Below, piece by piece: positions 13,820 through 20,764 of a stretch of DNA of 64,000 nt. Position 1 is the first letter of the stretch, and each line of letters starts with the position of its first letter. The notes under the pieces were generated by a model. It saw only the letters and a program-made list of their open reading frames with translations, was not told the DNA's origin and did no database searches. The position numbers and the translations under genes are program-made. The stretch lies in the IMG/VR virus record IMGVR_UViG_3300025161_000007, positions 1 through 64,000 of that record, one strand, 5' to 3'. The DNA is from a virus.

Positions 13820-14029
13820 ATGGCCTGGTACCAATACATCAATGGTCAGATGACCGAGGTGCAACCAGACCATCGGGAGTATGCCATATGGTATCTGGGA
13901 ACAGCATTGGAGGATGCAGCAACTGTGGTCAGGGAAACCTGGCCTCTCACGGAGGAGGAGATCGACTCGCTGGTGGAGAGCTTCAACAAGCTCTTGAAGC
14001 TCAATCATCGCCATGTCAAGCTGGTATGA
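13820..14029 (+). CDS. Unknown 69-residue protein
   Basis: ATG 13820 follows AAGGAGGTG. In-frame codons back to 13778 have no site. The product begins with a WYQYINGQM beta-hairpin and continues as an acidic helix with EEEIDSLVESFNKLL. Its TGA overlaps the next ATG by 4 bases. The function is unknown. Confidence 0.6.
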   Translation: MAWYQYINGQMTEVQPDHREYAIWYLGTALEDAATVVRETWPLTEEEIDSLVESFNKLLKLNHRHVKLV

Positions 14030-14181
14030 GGGAGATCGGCGAGCTCATCACGAGCGCCTTCTGCGTCTACGGAGGTTTGCTCGACGATCATTCTCCCAAG
14101 CGAGAAATCGCCTCGCAGATCGTTGATCTGGCGATGAAGCTCCAATCCATGTACATCAAGGAGATGGCCGATGCGCTATAA
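14026..14181 (+). CDS. Unknown helical protein, 51 residues
   Basis: The frame starts in the ATGA overlap with the preceding gene and is helical throughout, with regular Leu/Ile spacing. Its 3' end overlaps the zinc ribbon gene at 14171. No function can be read from it. Confidence 0.5.
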   Translation: MREIGELITSAFCVYGGLLDDHSPKREIASQIVDLAMKLQSMYIKEMADAL

Positions 14182-14374
14182 GGTCCGCTGTGAGTGTGGA
14201 GAGAGTGAGATCGAGAAGGGAATGCATGATCCGTGGCCACTTTGTCCCATCTGTGGCAATTCTATGCGCCACGTGTTCACCAGTCCTTACATCGTCTACA
14301 ACGCTCGCGACTTCTACACCAAAGAGAAGATCATCGATAGCCGTTACCCCATCGATTACGCGCCGGAGGGGTAA
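14171..14374 (+). CDS. FmdB-like zinc ribbon protein, 67 residues
   Basis: Two Cys pairs, CEC (residues 8-10) and CPIC (25-28), form a zinc ribbon followed by a short tail, much like the FmdB/CxxC regulatory ribbons common in phages. It starts within the end of the 14026 gene. It is the first of many very small zinc-binding proteins in this genome. Confidence 0.75.
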   Translation: MRYKVRCECGESEIEKGMHDPWPLCPICGNSMRHVFTSPYIVYNARDFYTKEKIIDSRYPIDYAPEG

Positions 14375-14376
14375 GC

Positions 14377-15312
14377 ATGAGAATCCTTGCCGTCGTCGCC
14401 GCGGTCACTGGATGCGAGTACTACCGCATCTATGTGCCCTTCAAGTACCTCAACCGCAATGGGGTAACGGCGCAGATTGCCTATAGCAAGGATATGCCGA
14501 GGAACGCCAGCCACCTGGCGGACATCCTGGATCGGGAGATCATCGTCCTCCCTCGCATCACGAACGAGGGTACGGGATGGGGGATCGTGCCGGCGATTCG
14601 TCACGTCTCTCAGGCCAGGGTAGTCTACGAAGCAGATGATGATCTCACCAACAAGTATCGATATGTGGGGGAGGATCCGCTGAGCGTGGCGCGGATGTGC
14701 GATGCGATGACCGTTACCACACACCGGCTGGCGGAGATCATGGATGTCGGCATCCCCGCCTACGTCTGCCCCAATCACATTGACTTCGAGGTGGTCCCCA
14801 CCTGGAACGAGCGTCCAGATGGGGTGCTCATCACCGGATCGCCCTCTCACAAAGACGATTGGGCGCAGATCGTGCCCGCAGTTGAGCAGTTGCTGAAGGA
14901 TGGGGTGCGCGTGGTCACGCTAGGCTACCACCCACCCTACCTGGCTGAGCTAGGGGTGCCCAACATCCCGCCACAGAAGTATGTCAACTACCTGGATGCC
15001 ATATCGTCCTTCAAGGTGGGGTTGGCCCCTGTCAACAACGACCCCTTCAATCTTGGCAAGAGCAACATCAAGGCTCTAGAATACATGGCATGCGGGGTGA
15101 TCCCTGTCTGCTCAGATCACCCCATCTACCGCGACACGAGCGGGCACTCCCTCCTCGTCAAGGATGGGGATTGGTACGGAGCCATCCGTAAGGCTCTGGA
15201 GCTTCCCTCCTCCAAGCGGAAGGAGAACTACAAGTGGGTGAGGAAGAACTATGACATCGCCAGAGGATACCGCTACTGGCTGGAGGCGTATGAGCGAATA
15301 CGCAGACCCTGA
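14377..15312 (+). CDS. GT-B fold glycosyltransferase, group 1 (GT4-like)
   Basis: The protein (311 residues) has an N-terminal Rossmann start (MRILAVVAAVTGCEYYR). The C-terminal donor-binding block NLGKSNIKALEYMACGVIP is typical of group 1 glycosyltransferases, with the conserved Glu after the KALEY helix. It transfers a sugar from a nucleotide-sugar donor; the acceptor could be phage DNA, protein or a host glycan. It lies among early genes, apart from the late sugar gene cluster at 59.7-62.2 kb. The start is 2 bases after the zinc ribbon stop. Confidence 0.85.
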   Translation: MRILAVVAAVTGCEYYRIYVPFKYLNRNGVTAQIAYSKDMPRNASHLADILDREIIVLPRITNEGTGWGIVPAIRHVSQARVVYEADDDLTNKYRYVGEDPLSVARMCDAMTVTTHRLAEIMDVGIPAYVCPNHIDFEVVPTWNERPDGVLITGSPSHKDDWAQIVPAVEQLLKDGVRVVTLGYHPPYLAELGVPNIPPQKYVNYLDAISSFKVGLAPVNNDPFNLGKSNIKALEYMACGVIPVCSDHPIYRDTSGHSLLVKDGDWYGAIRKALELPSSKRKENYKWVRKNYDIARGYRYWLEAYERIRRP

Positions 15313-15511
15313 TTGCCCACTCTGTCATGGTACGGGCATTGCGCCGTACAAGGTAGGCGACGTGGAAAGCATCGCGATCTGCCCGTGTGTTACGCGCAAC
15401 ATGGAGGCGAACGATGATGGATCCTTTCGCTGGGATGCTGGCGATCGGCCTGGAGACTCCCATGCCCTGCACAGTGATTCACGCTGGGAATCGTTGCGGG
15501 ACGATGACTAA
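15290..15511 (+). CDS. Small zinc-binding protein with DnaJ-like CPLCHGTG motif
   Basis: ATG 15290 follows CTGGAGGCGT inside the end of the glycosyltransferase gene. CPLCHGTG and a later CPC give a DnaJ-type zinc site in the first 40 residues, then an acidic tail rich in Asp and Arg. It is 73 residues long. It overlaps the next frame by about 100 bases, so one of the two may be shorter than drawn. Confidence 0.6.
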   Translation: MSEYADPDCPLCHGTGIAPYKVGDVESIAICPCVTRNMEANDDGSFRWDAGDRPGDSHALHSDSRWESLRDDD

Positions 15512-15746
15512 GCTGGCCTTCGGCAGATCATTCCATACCTTCGGGCTGATGCCATGGGATGATACCGTCGAGATGTGGGTGATTGTCCCCGTCTGCGAAG
15601 GCTGCTACCATCAGATCAACAATCCACCCACAGAGAAGGATGTCGTGTTCGCAGACCCCATGTCGGATGTGGTCTGCGATGAGTTCGATGACGGCTTCGA
15701 GGAATTGGAAGCCGAATGTTCGTACAGGCAAGGAGAAGAGGAATAA
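15414..15746 (+). CDS. Unknown zinc-binding protein, 110 residues
   Basis: The start at 15414 follows GGAGGCGAACG, within the previous gene. Cys pairs in NRCGTM and VCEGCY could bind one zinc. The last 35 residues are strongly acidic. I do not recognise a family. A later ATG at about 15459 is an alternative start. Confidence 0.55.
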   Translation: MMDPFAGMLAIGLETPMPCTVIHAGNRCGTMTKLAFGRSFHTFGLMPWDDTVEMWVIVPVCEGCYHQINNPPTEKDVVFADPMSDVVCDEFDDGFEELEAECSYRQGEEE

Positions 15747-15814
15747 ACGGGAAAGACCCGATCTATCCTGAAACAATTATCTACACACTATAAACACAAG
15801 CGGAGGAGGATGTC

Positions 15815-17458
15815 ATGCTATCGATCAAGCTCTTCAATGCGACGCCGTGGGATGGGGAGGCGCTGAATCCATGCCTGCTCACTGAGTACGGCGTGCTCGT
15901 TCAGGATGGTTCACAGCAAGCGCAGGTGCTCGCGTATCTCCAGGCCCATCGGCTGACGAAGGATCAGATGAACGAGACATCCTTCTTCCGCTCGTGGACA
16001 AAGGCAGCGACTGTGGATATTCGGGAGCGCCTGCTCCATCAGATGGTGCACTATCTCACCACCTATGGGCTGGGGATGTGGGATTCCCCCTATCTTCCCC
16101 TTGACCAATTTGTCGAGGATGCTCCTGATGGGTCTACCATCTACGTCATCCGTGCGATGCCTCGCAAGGAGATGATCGGCCTTGCCCTGGATGCGCTCAA
16201 GCGCAAGACCGATACCACGGACTATGTGCGCCTGCTCGTCGAGCTTGGCTATGAGTTCACCGGCGAGGAGGAGGTCGGCTCACTGGAGAGCGAGGTCCTG
16301 ATCGCCGATCTGACGGGGAAGATGCCACGTGATATCGTTCGTTACCTGATCTACAAGGCAACGGGGGAAACCTTGAAGATCAAGTCGCAGCGTATGCTCC
16401 AACAGATCGAGCAGTCGAAGTATGAGATCCCCAAGCTCTCGTGTGCGGAGATGGAGCGTGCTGCTGAGAGCTTCCTGAGGGATCGGATGCTATGGCTGGC
16501 CTTCAAGCGTGCCAATCGCAACAATGCGCCCATCGTGAACAAGATCAGGCGGCTGGCGGCACAGCACCACAAGCCATTCGTGGATCCGCTCATCCGTCGG
16601 CTCACATCGGCGAAGGTGAGCCAGGAAGAGCTTATCGCTCTGGCGCGCAAGACAAAGACAGGCGATCTGGCGCGTGCGGTCAATGCCATCCGCATCTATA
16701 ACGCCACGGATGCGCGCGTCTACCGCATTCGCAATGGCAGAACCCATGCCAGGGTCGGGAATCCACCAGTGTCGGTCGCCTACCTGGACATCTTGATGGA
16801 TGAGCTACGCTCTCGCATCAAGTCATATACAGCGCCGGAGGGTATTCATCTGGCGCTTCCAGTCAGCGCCAAGAAGTTCGTTGGAGAGCTACCGGAGGGA
16901 ACGGCCATCGACCTTCCTGAGGGGTGTATCGTTGGCATCTACTGGCAAGGCGAGGGGGTTGATCTGGACCTCTCGGCCACCATGCTAGATGGCTACTATG
17001 TCGGGTGGTACGGGAACTGGCAGGAAAAGGTCGTCTATTCGGGAGATATGACCTCGGCTCCTCACGGAGCCAGCGAGTGGCTATGGTTCAAGGAGAACAC
17101 GACCGCGATGATCAACATCAACGCCTTTCGCGCTCCAAAAGACCAGGAGTTTATCCTTACCATAGCTCGCCGCAAGGACAAGCCCGGTAGTCTCTACAAC
17201 TACATGGTGTCTCCCGACGAGGTCATCTTCCAGGAGCGCTTCCAGATCACCCAGCGCCAGATGACCATTGGCCTGGCTCACAACTGGAAGCTGTACATTT
17301 GCAACGCTGGGACAGGGAATGGGATGGTCGCTGTCGCTGATCCCACCAGGATAGCTTACCTGATCGCAGAGGCTGAAAATGCCTTGCGATTAGAGGATGT
17401 CTCAGTTCGTGAGGAAGGTCCGGTCAATCGAGATCAACTCATCAAGCTGATCTCTTGA
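15815..17458 (+). CDS. HEAT-like helical protein with TerD-like C-terminal domain
   Basis: The protein (547 residues) has an N-terminal half of paired helices in a HEAT-like pattern (about residues 60-330). A beta-sandwich follows at about 365-520. There, GIYWQGEGVDLDLSATMLDG and VVYSGDMTSAPHGASEW resemble TerD-like domains, which have DLD and SGD calcium-site motifs. Related helical-repeat proteins in bacteria include Ro60/TROVE RNA-binding proteins, but the von Willebrand part of Ro60 is absent and I cannot claim homology. The start follows GGAGGAGGATGTC. Its stop is only 30 bases before three tandem structured RNAs, which makes an RNA-protein particle an attractive but unproven idea. Confidence 0.6.
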   Translation: MLSIKLFNATPWDGEALNPCLLTEYGVLVQDGSQQAQVLAYLQAHRLTKDQMNETSFFRSWTKAATVDIRERLLHQMVHYLTTYGLGMWDSPYLPLDQFVEDAPDGSTIYVIRAMPRKEMIGLALDALKRKTDTTDYVRLLVELGYEFTGEEEVGSLESEVLIADLTGKMPRDIVRYLIYKATGETLKIKSQRMLQQIEQSKYEIPKLSCAEMERAAESFLRDRMLWLAFKRANRNNAPIVNKIRRLAAQHHKPFVDPLIRRLTSAKVSQEELIALARKTKTGDLARAVNAIRIYNATDARVYRIRNGRTHARVGNPPVSVAYLDILMDELRSRIKSYTAPEGIHLALPVSAKKFVGELPEGTAIDLPEGCIVGIYWQGEGVDLDLSATMLDGYYVGWYGNWQEKVVYSGDMTSAPHGASEWLWFKENTTAMININAFRAPKDQEFILTIARRKDKPGSLYNYMVSPDEVIFQERFQITQRQMTIGLAHNWKLYICNAGTGNGMVAVADPTRIAYLIAEAENALRLEDVSVREEGPVNRDQLIKLIS

Positions 17459-17488
17459 CAGAAATGGGAAGCTGAGGATAATAGGCCT

Positions 17489-17540
17489 GGCGCATAGAGG
17501 GTTCCTTTCGCGCACTTTACAGGCCCATACCCTCCGCGCC
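17489..17540 (+). ncRNA. Tandem structured RNA, unit R1
   Basis: The ends pair: GGCGC (17489-17493) with GCGCC (17536-17540), then an AUA/C internal loop, then GAGGGT (17497-17502) with ACCCTC (17529-17534). The inner part begins TCCTTTC and ends GCCCAT. Units R2 and R3 share this plan. Confidence 0.6.
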
Positions 17541-17544
17541 AAAC

Positions 17545-17596
17545 GCGCATAGGGAGTTCCTTTCCGCATATTTCAGATGCCCATTACTCCCCGCGC
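17545..17596 (+). ncRNA. Tandem structured RNA, unit R2
   Basis: GCGC (17545-17548) pairs with GCGC (17593-17596). The AUA/C internal loop is kept, and the inner stem is GGGAGT (17552-17557) with ACTCCC (17586-17591). Against R1, two inner pairs change on both sides, so the stem is preserved by covariation. TCCTTTC and GCCCAT are kept. An inner GCAT/ATGC stem is possible. Confidence 0.65.
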
Positions 17597-17607
17597 AGCC
17601 CCACATC

Positions 17608-17665
17608 GCGTATAGAGGGTTCCTTACACGGCTACCTAGCGTAGCCTTGTGCCTACCCTCCGCGC
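17608..17665 (+). ncRNA. Tandem structured RNA, unit R3
   Basis: GCGT (17608-17611) pairs with GCGC (17662-17665), the last pair being U-G in the + strand sense. AUA/C is kept, and GAGGGT (17615-17620) pairs with ACCCTC (17655-17660). The inner part is longer and holds a clear GGCTAC/GTAGCC stem (17630-17646). The U-G pair suggests that the + strand is the functional RNA. Confidence 0.65.
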
Positions 17666-17733
17666 GAATGACGGCAGCTTCGCATGGGGCGGTAAGGAAT
17701 GGCGGTACAGAGGATTGCTTAGCAGGGGTGCTT

Positions 17734-17776
17734 ACTACAGGTAGTGTCTCTCCACAAGCGAGGCACTACCTGTAGT
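17734..17776 (-). terminator. 13-bp hairpin just after the tRNA 3' end
   Basis: ACTACAGGTAGTG (17734-17746) pairs perfectly with CACTACCTGTAGT (17764-17776) around a 17-base loop. On the minus strand it starts 7 bases after the tRNA-Leu 3' end. No T run follows, so it may be a processing or stability signal rather than a true terminator. Confidence 0.5.
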
Positions 17777-17782
17777 GTTCAG

Positions 17783-17865
17783 TAGGGCGGGTGGGGGTCG
17801 AACCCACACGTTCTCACGAACAGAGGTTTTTAAGACCTCCGCGTCTGCCATTCCGCCACCGCCCC
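17783..17865 (-). tRNA. tRNA-Leu (UAA)
   Basis: The minus-strand sequence folds as a class II tRNA. The acceptor is GGGGCGG with CCGCCCT (one G-U), the D stem GCG/CGC, and the anticodon stem GAGGT/ACCTC with loop CTTAAAA (anticodon TAA). A long variable arm GTTC/GAAC and T arm GTGGG-TTCGACC-CCCAC complete it, with discriminator A. CCA is not encoded. It is 83 bases long and reads UUA and UUG. It stands directly beside the integrase gene, either as translation help or as a tRNA-type attachment region. Confidence 0.9.
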
Positions 17866-17887
17866 ACATATAGTGGTCCTCATCGTC

Positions 17888-17913
17888 TGTGCACACAACA
17901 TATTGTGTACACA
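17888..17913. promoter_or_regulatory. Near-perfect palindrome upstream of the integrase
   Basis: TGTGCACACAA (17888-17898) and TTGTGTACACA (17903-17913) are inverted with one mismatch around CATA. The site is 25 bases before the integrase start. It could be a repressor operator or an integrase or excisionase arm site. Confidence 0.45.
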
Positions 17914-17937
17914 AGCCATTTGGAGGGAGGGAGGCAA

Positions 17938-18834
17938 ATGGCAGTCAAGAGGACTTTGCGCGATGCGCTTCAGGACTATCTAACGTACCTGAAGGTATCT
18001 GGAAAATCGCAAGGTACGCTTCGCTATTACATGGTGAAGGTACCATCGCTCATCGAGTTCCTGGAGTCGCGGGGGGTTCACACCATCGATGGGATCACCA
18101 GCCAGTTGGTACGCGACTTCATCGCAGAACTCCAGAAGACGCATGAGCCAGGTGGAGTCCATGCCATCTACCGTGGCATCAAAGCCTTTATCCGCTTCCT
18201 CTTTCAGGAAGGGATGATCGACAGCAACCCAATGGAGCGTGTGCGCTACCATGTGGGCGAGCAGGTCCCTCTCGATCCGGTCCCCATTGAGCACATATCG
18301 GCCATTCTGGATACATGCGGTAGATCGCTGGTTGGCCTGCGTGATCGTGTGGCCATCATGATCCTGACCGATACGGGCGTTAGAGCACAAGAGCTGCTCA
18401 ATCTGAACATTGGGGACATTGATCTCTCTGACGGCTCCATCATCGTGCGCAGGGGGAAGTCGTGCAAGCCACGTGTGGTCTTCATCGGCAAGAAGACGCG
18501 CAGGGTCCTGCTCACGTACCTGAGGATGCGAGAGCCATACTCCAGCAATGATCCCCTCATTGTCTCATTCCCGTCGATGGAGCGCATGTCGTACTATGGC
18601 TTACGCATCATGGTCAGGAGAAGGGCGATCGAGGCCGGCGTCAAGCCGCCAGTTATCCACGGCTTCCGCAGAACCTTTGCGCTGACGATGCTCAGAAATG
18701 GGGTGGATGTACTGACGCTGAGCAGGCTCATGGGCCACGGCTCCCTTCCCATCTTACTGCGTTACATCAAGCTGGAGAAGGGAGACTTGATCGAGGCCCA
18801 CGAGAGTGGATCACCGGTCGACCGGCTGCTTTAG
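17938..18834 (+). CDS. int: Tyrosine recombinase, phage integrase
   Basis: The protein (298 residues) has an N-terminal SAM-like core-binding domain (1-95) and a catalytic domain. The active-site residues are visible: Arg in DTGVRAQELL, His and Arg in HGFRRTFA, and His in LMGHGSLPILLRY with Tyr at its end as nucleophile. It integrates and excises the phage by strand exchange at att sites. The start at 17938 follows GGAGGGAGGGAGGC. The frame is open further upstream, through the tRNA gene, which cannot be coding. The 3' end overlaps the convergent repressor gene by 24 bases. Confidence 0.95.
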   Translation: MAVKRTLRDALQDYLTYLKVSGKSQGTLRYYMVKVPSLIEFLESRGVHTIDGITSQLVRDFIAELQKTHEPGGVHAIYRGIKAFIRFLFQEGMIDSNPMERVRYHVGEQVPLDPVPIEHISAILDTCGRSLVGLRDRVAIMILTDTGVRAQELLNLNIGDIDLSDGSIIVRRGKSCKPRVVFIGKKTRRVLLTYLRMREPYSSNDPLIVSFPSMERMSYYGLRIMVRRRAIEAGVKPPVIHGFRRTFALTMLRNGVDVLTLSRLMGHGSLPILLRYIKLEKGDLIEAHESGSPVDRLL

Positions 18835-19224
18835 CTGTTCGACCTTGAACCTGATAAAGGCGGCAATGTCATTGAGGTCGTCTCCGGAGATGTTCACCTG
18901 CTTGCTCACGTCGAGCAGGTCCAGGAGAGCATGTCCGAAGTTATCGCTCATGGAGATCAACGCGCTCAGGAGATGCTCATGAGCGCTCAGTTCTCCATTG
19001 GAGTCGATCATGTCGAAGATCGCCCTGGCTGGCACACCGCAGAACCTGGCGATACTGACGATAGTCTCAGTATCCAGGTTGGTGTGCCACCCTTCCAGGA
19101 TATGCGCCAGGGTTGTGTGGGAGATCGGGCTACCATCAGGCTTGATGATGCGCATGGAAGCCTGGCGCACGGAAGTGATCCCTTTGTTCTTGATCACTTG
19201 TTTCAGGTACTCGTTGAGCTTCAT
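18811..19224 (-). CDS. Cro/CI-type repressor with helix-turn-helix
   Basis: The protein (137 residues) has an XRE-like helix-turn-helix near residues 15-60 (SVRQASMRIIKPDG, then SHTTLAHILEG). A C-terminal helical region is probably for dimers. No peptidase dyad of the LexA/CI type is visible, so control by RecA cleavage is not expected. The start at 19224 follows GGAGGGGGACC. Its promoter lies at 19243-19271, and a divergent + strand promoter at 19292-19319 is the natural repression target. It converges on the integrase. Confidence 0.8.
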   Translation of the reverse strand: MKLNEYLKQVIKNKGITSVRQASMRIIKPDGSPISHTTLAHILEGWHTNLDTETIVSIARFCGVPARAIFDMIDSNGELSAHEHLLSALISMSDNFGHALLDLLDVSKQVNISGDDLNDIAAFIRFKVEQLKQPVDR

Positions 19225-19242
19225 GGTCCCCCTCCTGCGTGG

Positions 19243-19271
19243 ATTATAAACGCGAGGATTGTAAAATGCAA
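19243..19271 (-). promoter_or_regulatory. Repressor promoter
   Basis: On the minus strand TTGCAT (19271-19266), 17 bases, TATAAT (19248-19243). The arms of an inverted repeat, GCGTGGA (19237-19243) and TCCACGC (19274-19280), flank the whole promoter and could be operator half sites. Confidence 0.7.
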
Positions 19272-19291
19272 CTTCCACGCTGTCGATAGAT

Positions 19292-19319
19292 TTGGCACTG
19301 TCTTCAGAAGTGGTATAAT
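19292..19319 (+). promoter_or_regulatory. Divergent + strand promoter beside the repressor
   Basis: TTGGCA (19292-19297), 16 bases, TATAAT (19314-19319) with AGTGG before the -10. It would drive the 19352 gene and the thyX/RNR block beyond. It is the most likely early promoter controlled by the repressor. Confidence 0.75.
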
Positions 19320-19351
19320 AGGCAAGCCCACACCATACTTCAGGAGGAAGC

Positions 19352-19618
19352 ATGTCTGAGATCATCGTCCCCGTCGCCTGTGTCCAATCGCTCCTGGCCT
19401 ATAAGGTATCAGAGGTCATGTATGGGCGAGGGGAAATCGAGCGCGACATCGCGGGTGTGTCCATGATCATCATCCCCACCATCCTGATAGCGATCTTCCG
19501 TGGTCCGCTACCAGCGATTGAGGTCACTGCCTCACTCCTGGTCGGAGCTATGGCCGTCGGATTCGGGAAGCTCTATCGGATGTATGAGGATAGGAGGAAC
19601 GATGAGTGTCTGCGTTAG
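19352..19618 (+). CDS. Membrane protein, 88 residues
   Basis: The protein is the first gene after the divergent promoter and begins behind TCAGGAGGAAGC. Hydrophobic segments lie at about residues 2-18, 36-50 and 57-73, with a charged C-terminus. I do not recognise it. Its position in the switch region would suit an exclusion or antirepressor-type gene, but this is only positional. Confidence 0.65.
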   Translation: MSEIIVPVACVQSLLAYKVSEVMYGRGEIERDIAGVSMIIIPTILIAIFRGPLPAIEVTASLLVGAMAVGFGKLYRMYEDRRNDECLR

Positions 19619-20469
19619 TATCACCGAGTAGCTACCTCCCCACGCTGAAGGAGCGAGCACGGGCAGAGGCGGTTGAGCTACTCACTCGTATCGGATCCAT
19701 GGAGGGATTAACCGAGCCACAGAAGGAAGCGCTCATTCTGGCCCAGACCATCGATATCCTCAACGTGGCTGAGTTCTATGTTGAGATGGCGATGGGGGAA
19801 GTATTCAATGAGATCGAGGCAAAGCAGTTGGCGGGGATGCACCCGTCCGACATGTACCACGACATCGATGACATCGCTGGCGAGTTTGGTATAAGCCCAT
19901 CTGAAGTATCTGATCTACGCATTTTGAGTGGCACAGTGGTCCCGTACTTAGCCAGCATAGGCATCGACCCCGTGGAAGCCTGGCGCAGGATCGGCAAGGC
20001 CAAGTTCCGCAGCATCTTGCCGATCCTGCGCATAGCGATCACCGGCAAAGGAGACATGCGTCCAGGTGTCTCCCAGCGTGTTCAGAAGCAGCTAGAGGAG
20101 GTGAGAAAAGATATCACTCTCGCTTACGAGCAGATGGGGAAGCCCTTGCCGGAGGATATGAGCAGAGCCACCGTGGAGTATCTGATCGACATCGCTTCCG
20201 ACTTCAGTTGGAGCGATCTCCAGCGCATCATCCACAAGCATGAGGGGGAACCCGTCTGCTTCATTTACGACGACATTGGCAATTCCATGTTCAAGTTGGA
20301 ATCTACAATTCACAAGGCGGAGCACGTCGATACGGTTCGCAAGAAGATGGGTGCTTTCGCCGAGATCATCATCAACCGAGGAGCAATCGATGCCCAAAGT
20401 GATTGCGAAGACGATCCTGACGACGATGGAGAACAAGTGGGAAAAGTCCGATGGCGAAGCCTTAGCTGA
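19606..20469 (+). CDS. Unknown 287-residue protein
   Basis: A GTG start at 19606 fits the AGGAGG site 8 bases upstream; the nearer ATG 19602 opens a frame of only nine codons. The protein is helical, with an EFGISPSEVSDLRIL segment at about residues 93-107 that could be a helix-turn-helix. A run of Asp and Glu lies near the end. It overlaps both neighbours. The function is unknown; a regulator or ParB-like partner is possible. Confidence 0.6.
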   Translation: MSALVSPSSYLPTLKERARAEAVELLTRIGSMEGLTEPQKEALILAQTIDILNVAEFYVEMAMGEVFNEIEAKQLAGMHPSDMYHDIDDIAGEFGISPSEVSDLRILSGTVVPYLASIGIDPVEAWRRIGKAKFRSILPILRIAITGKGDMRPGVSQRVQKQLEEVRKDITLAYEQMGKPLPEDMSRATVEYLIDIASDFSWSDLQRIIHKHEGEPVCFIYDDIGNSMFKLESTIHKAEHVDTVRKKMGAFAEIIINRGAIDAQSDCEDDPDDDGEQVGKVRWRSLS

Positions 20470-20764
20470 GTATGCCGCGCGGGTGTGCTACAACTCCACC
20501 CACGCCATGGGAAGGTCTCCTAACTTCATCCAACAGCGCCTTAAGGAAGGCCATGAGGACGTGATCGAGCATGCCACCTTCACGGTGGAGTTCGAGGATG
20601 AGCCACTCGTATATGGGGAAGCCATGCAACGCTACGGTCGTGTGGATGGCAAGACCATCACTGCCAATGCCCGTGTCTGGCGGCAGGCTTTTCAGAAGGG
20701 AGTCCTCCTCTCTGCTCTCCCACTTCTTAAGGCGGAAGCCCCCGCCTTCTTCGGAGACCTCTGA
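20390..20764 (+). CDS. thyX: ThyX N-terminal part (flavin-dependent thymidylate synthase)
   Basis: This 124-residue frame holds the ThyX front half. It has a RVCYNS segment, GHEDVIEHATFTVEF (the conserved GHxS-EH-xF block) and an ANARVWRQAF helix found in the longer ThyX type. It lacks the flavin and substrate motif, which lies in the next frame. The start at 20390 follows GAGGAGC. The stop TGA overlaps the next ATG by one base (TGATG). The two parts must work together or be joined by a -1 frameshift. Confidence 0.8.
   Translation: MPKVIAKTILTTMENKWEKSDGEALAEYAARVCYNSTHAMGRSPNFIQQRLKEGHEDVIEHATFTVEFEDEPLVYGEAMQRYGRVDGKTITANARVWRQAFQKGVLLSALPLLKAEAPAFFGDL

Larger units (their letters stand above)
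17666..17937. other. Interval with tRNA gene, hairpin and palindrome, no protein gene
   Basis: No protein gene is visible between R3 and the integrase start at 17938. The interval holds the 13-bp hairpin (17734-17776), the minus-strand tRNA-Leu (17783-17865) and a 26-base imperfect palindrome (17888-17913). The phage attachment site is likely to be in or near this stretch, because integrases usually lie beside it. No core can be named without the host sequence. Confidence 0.45.

Noticed and set aside
17489-17665. R1-R3 as a CRISPR array
   Set aside because: The units share paired stems, not an identical repeat, and there are no unique spacers of constant length between them.
17938-18834. Integrase start at 17791
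   Set aside because: The longer frame runs through the tRNA-Leu gene and palindrome; ATG 17938 has a strong ribosome site.
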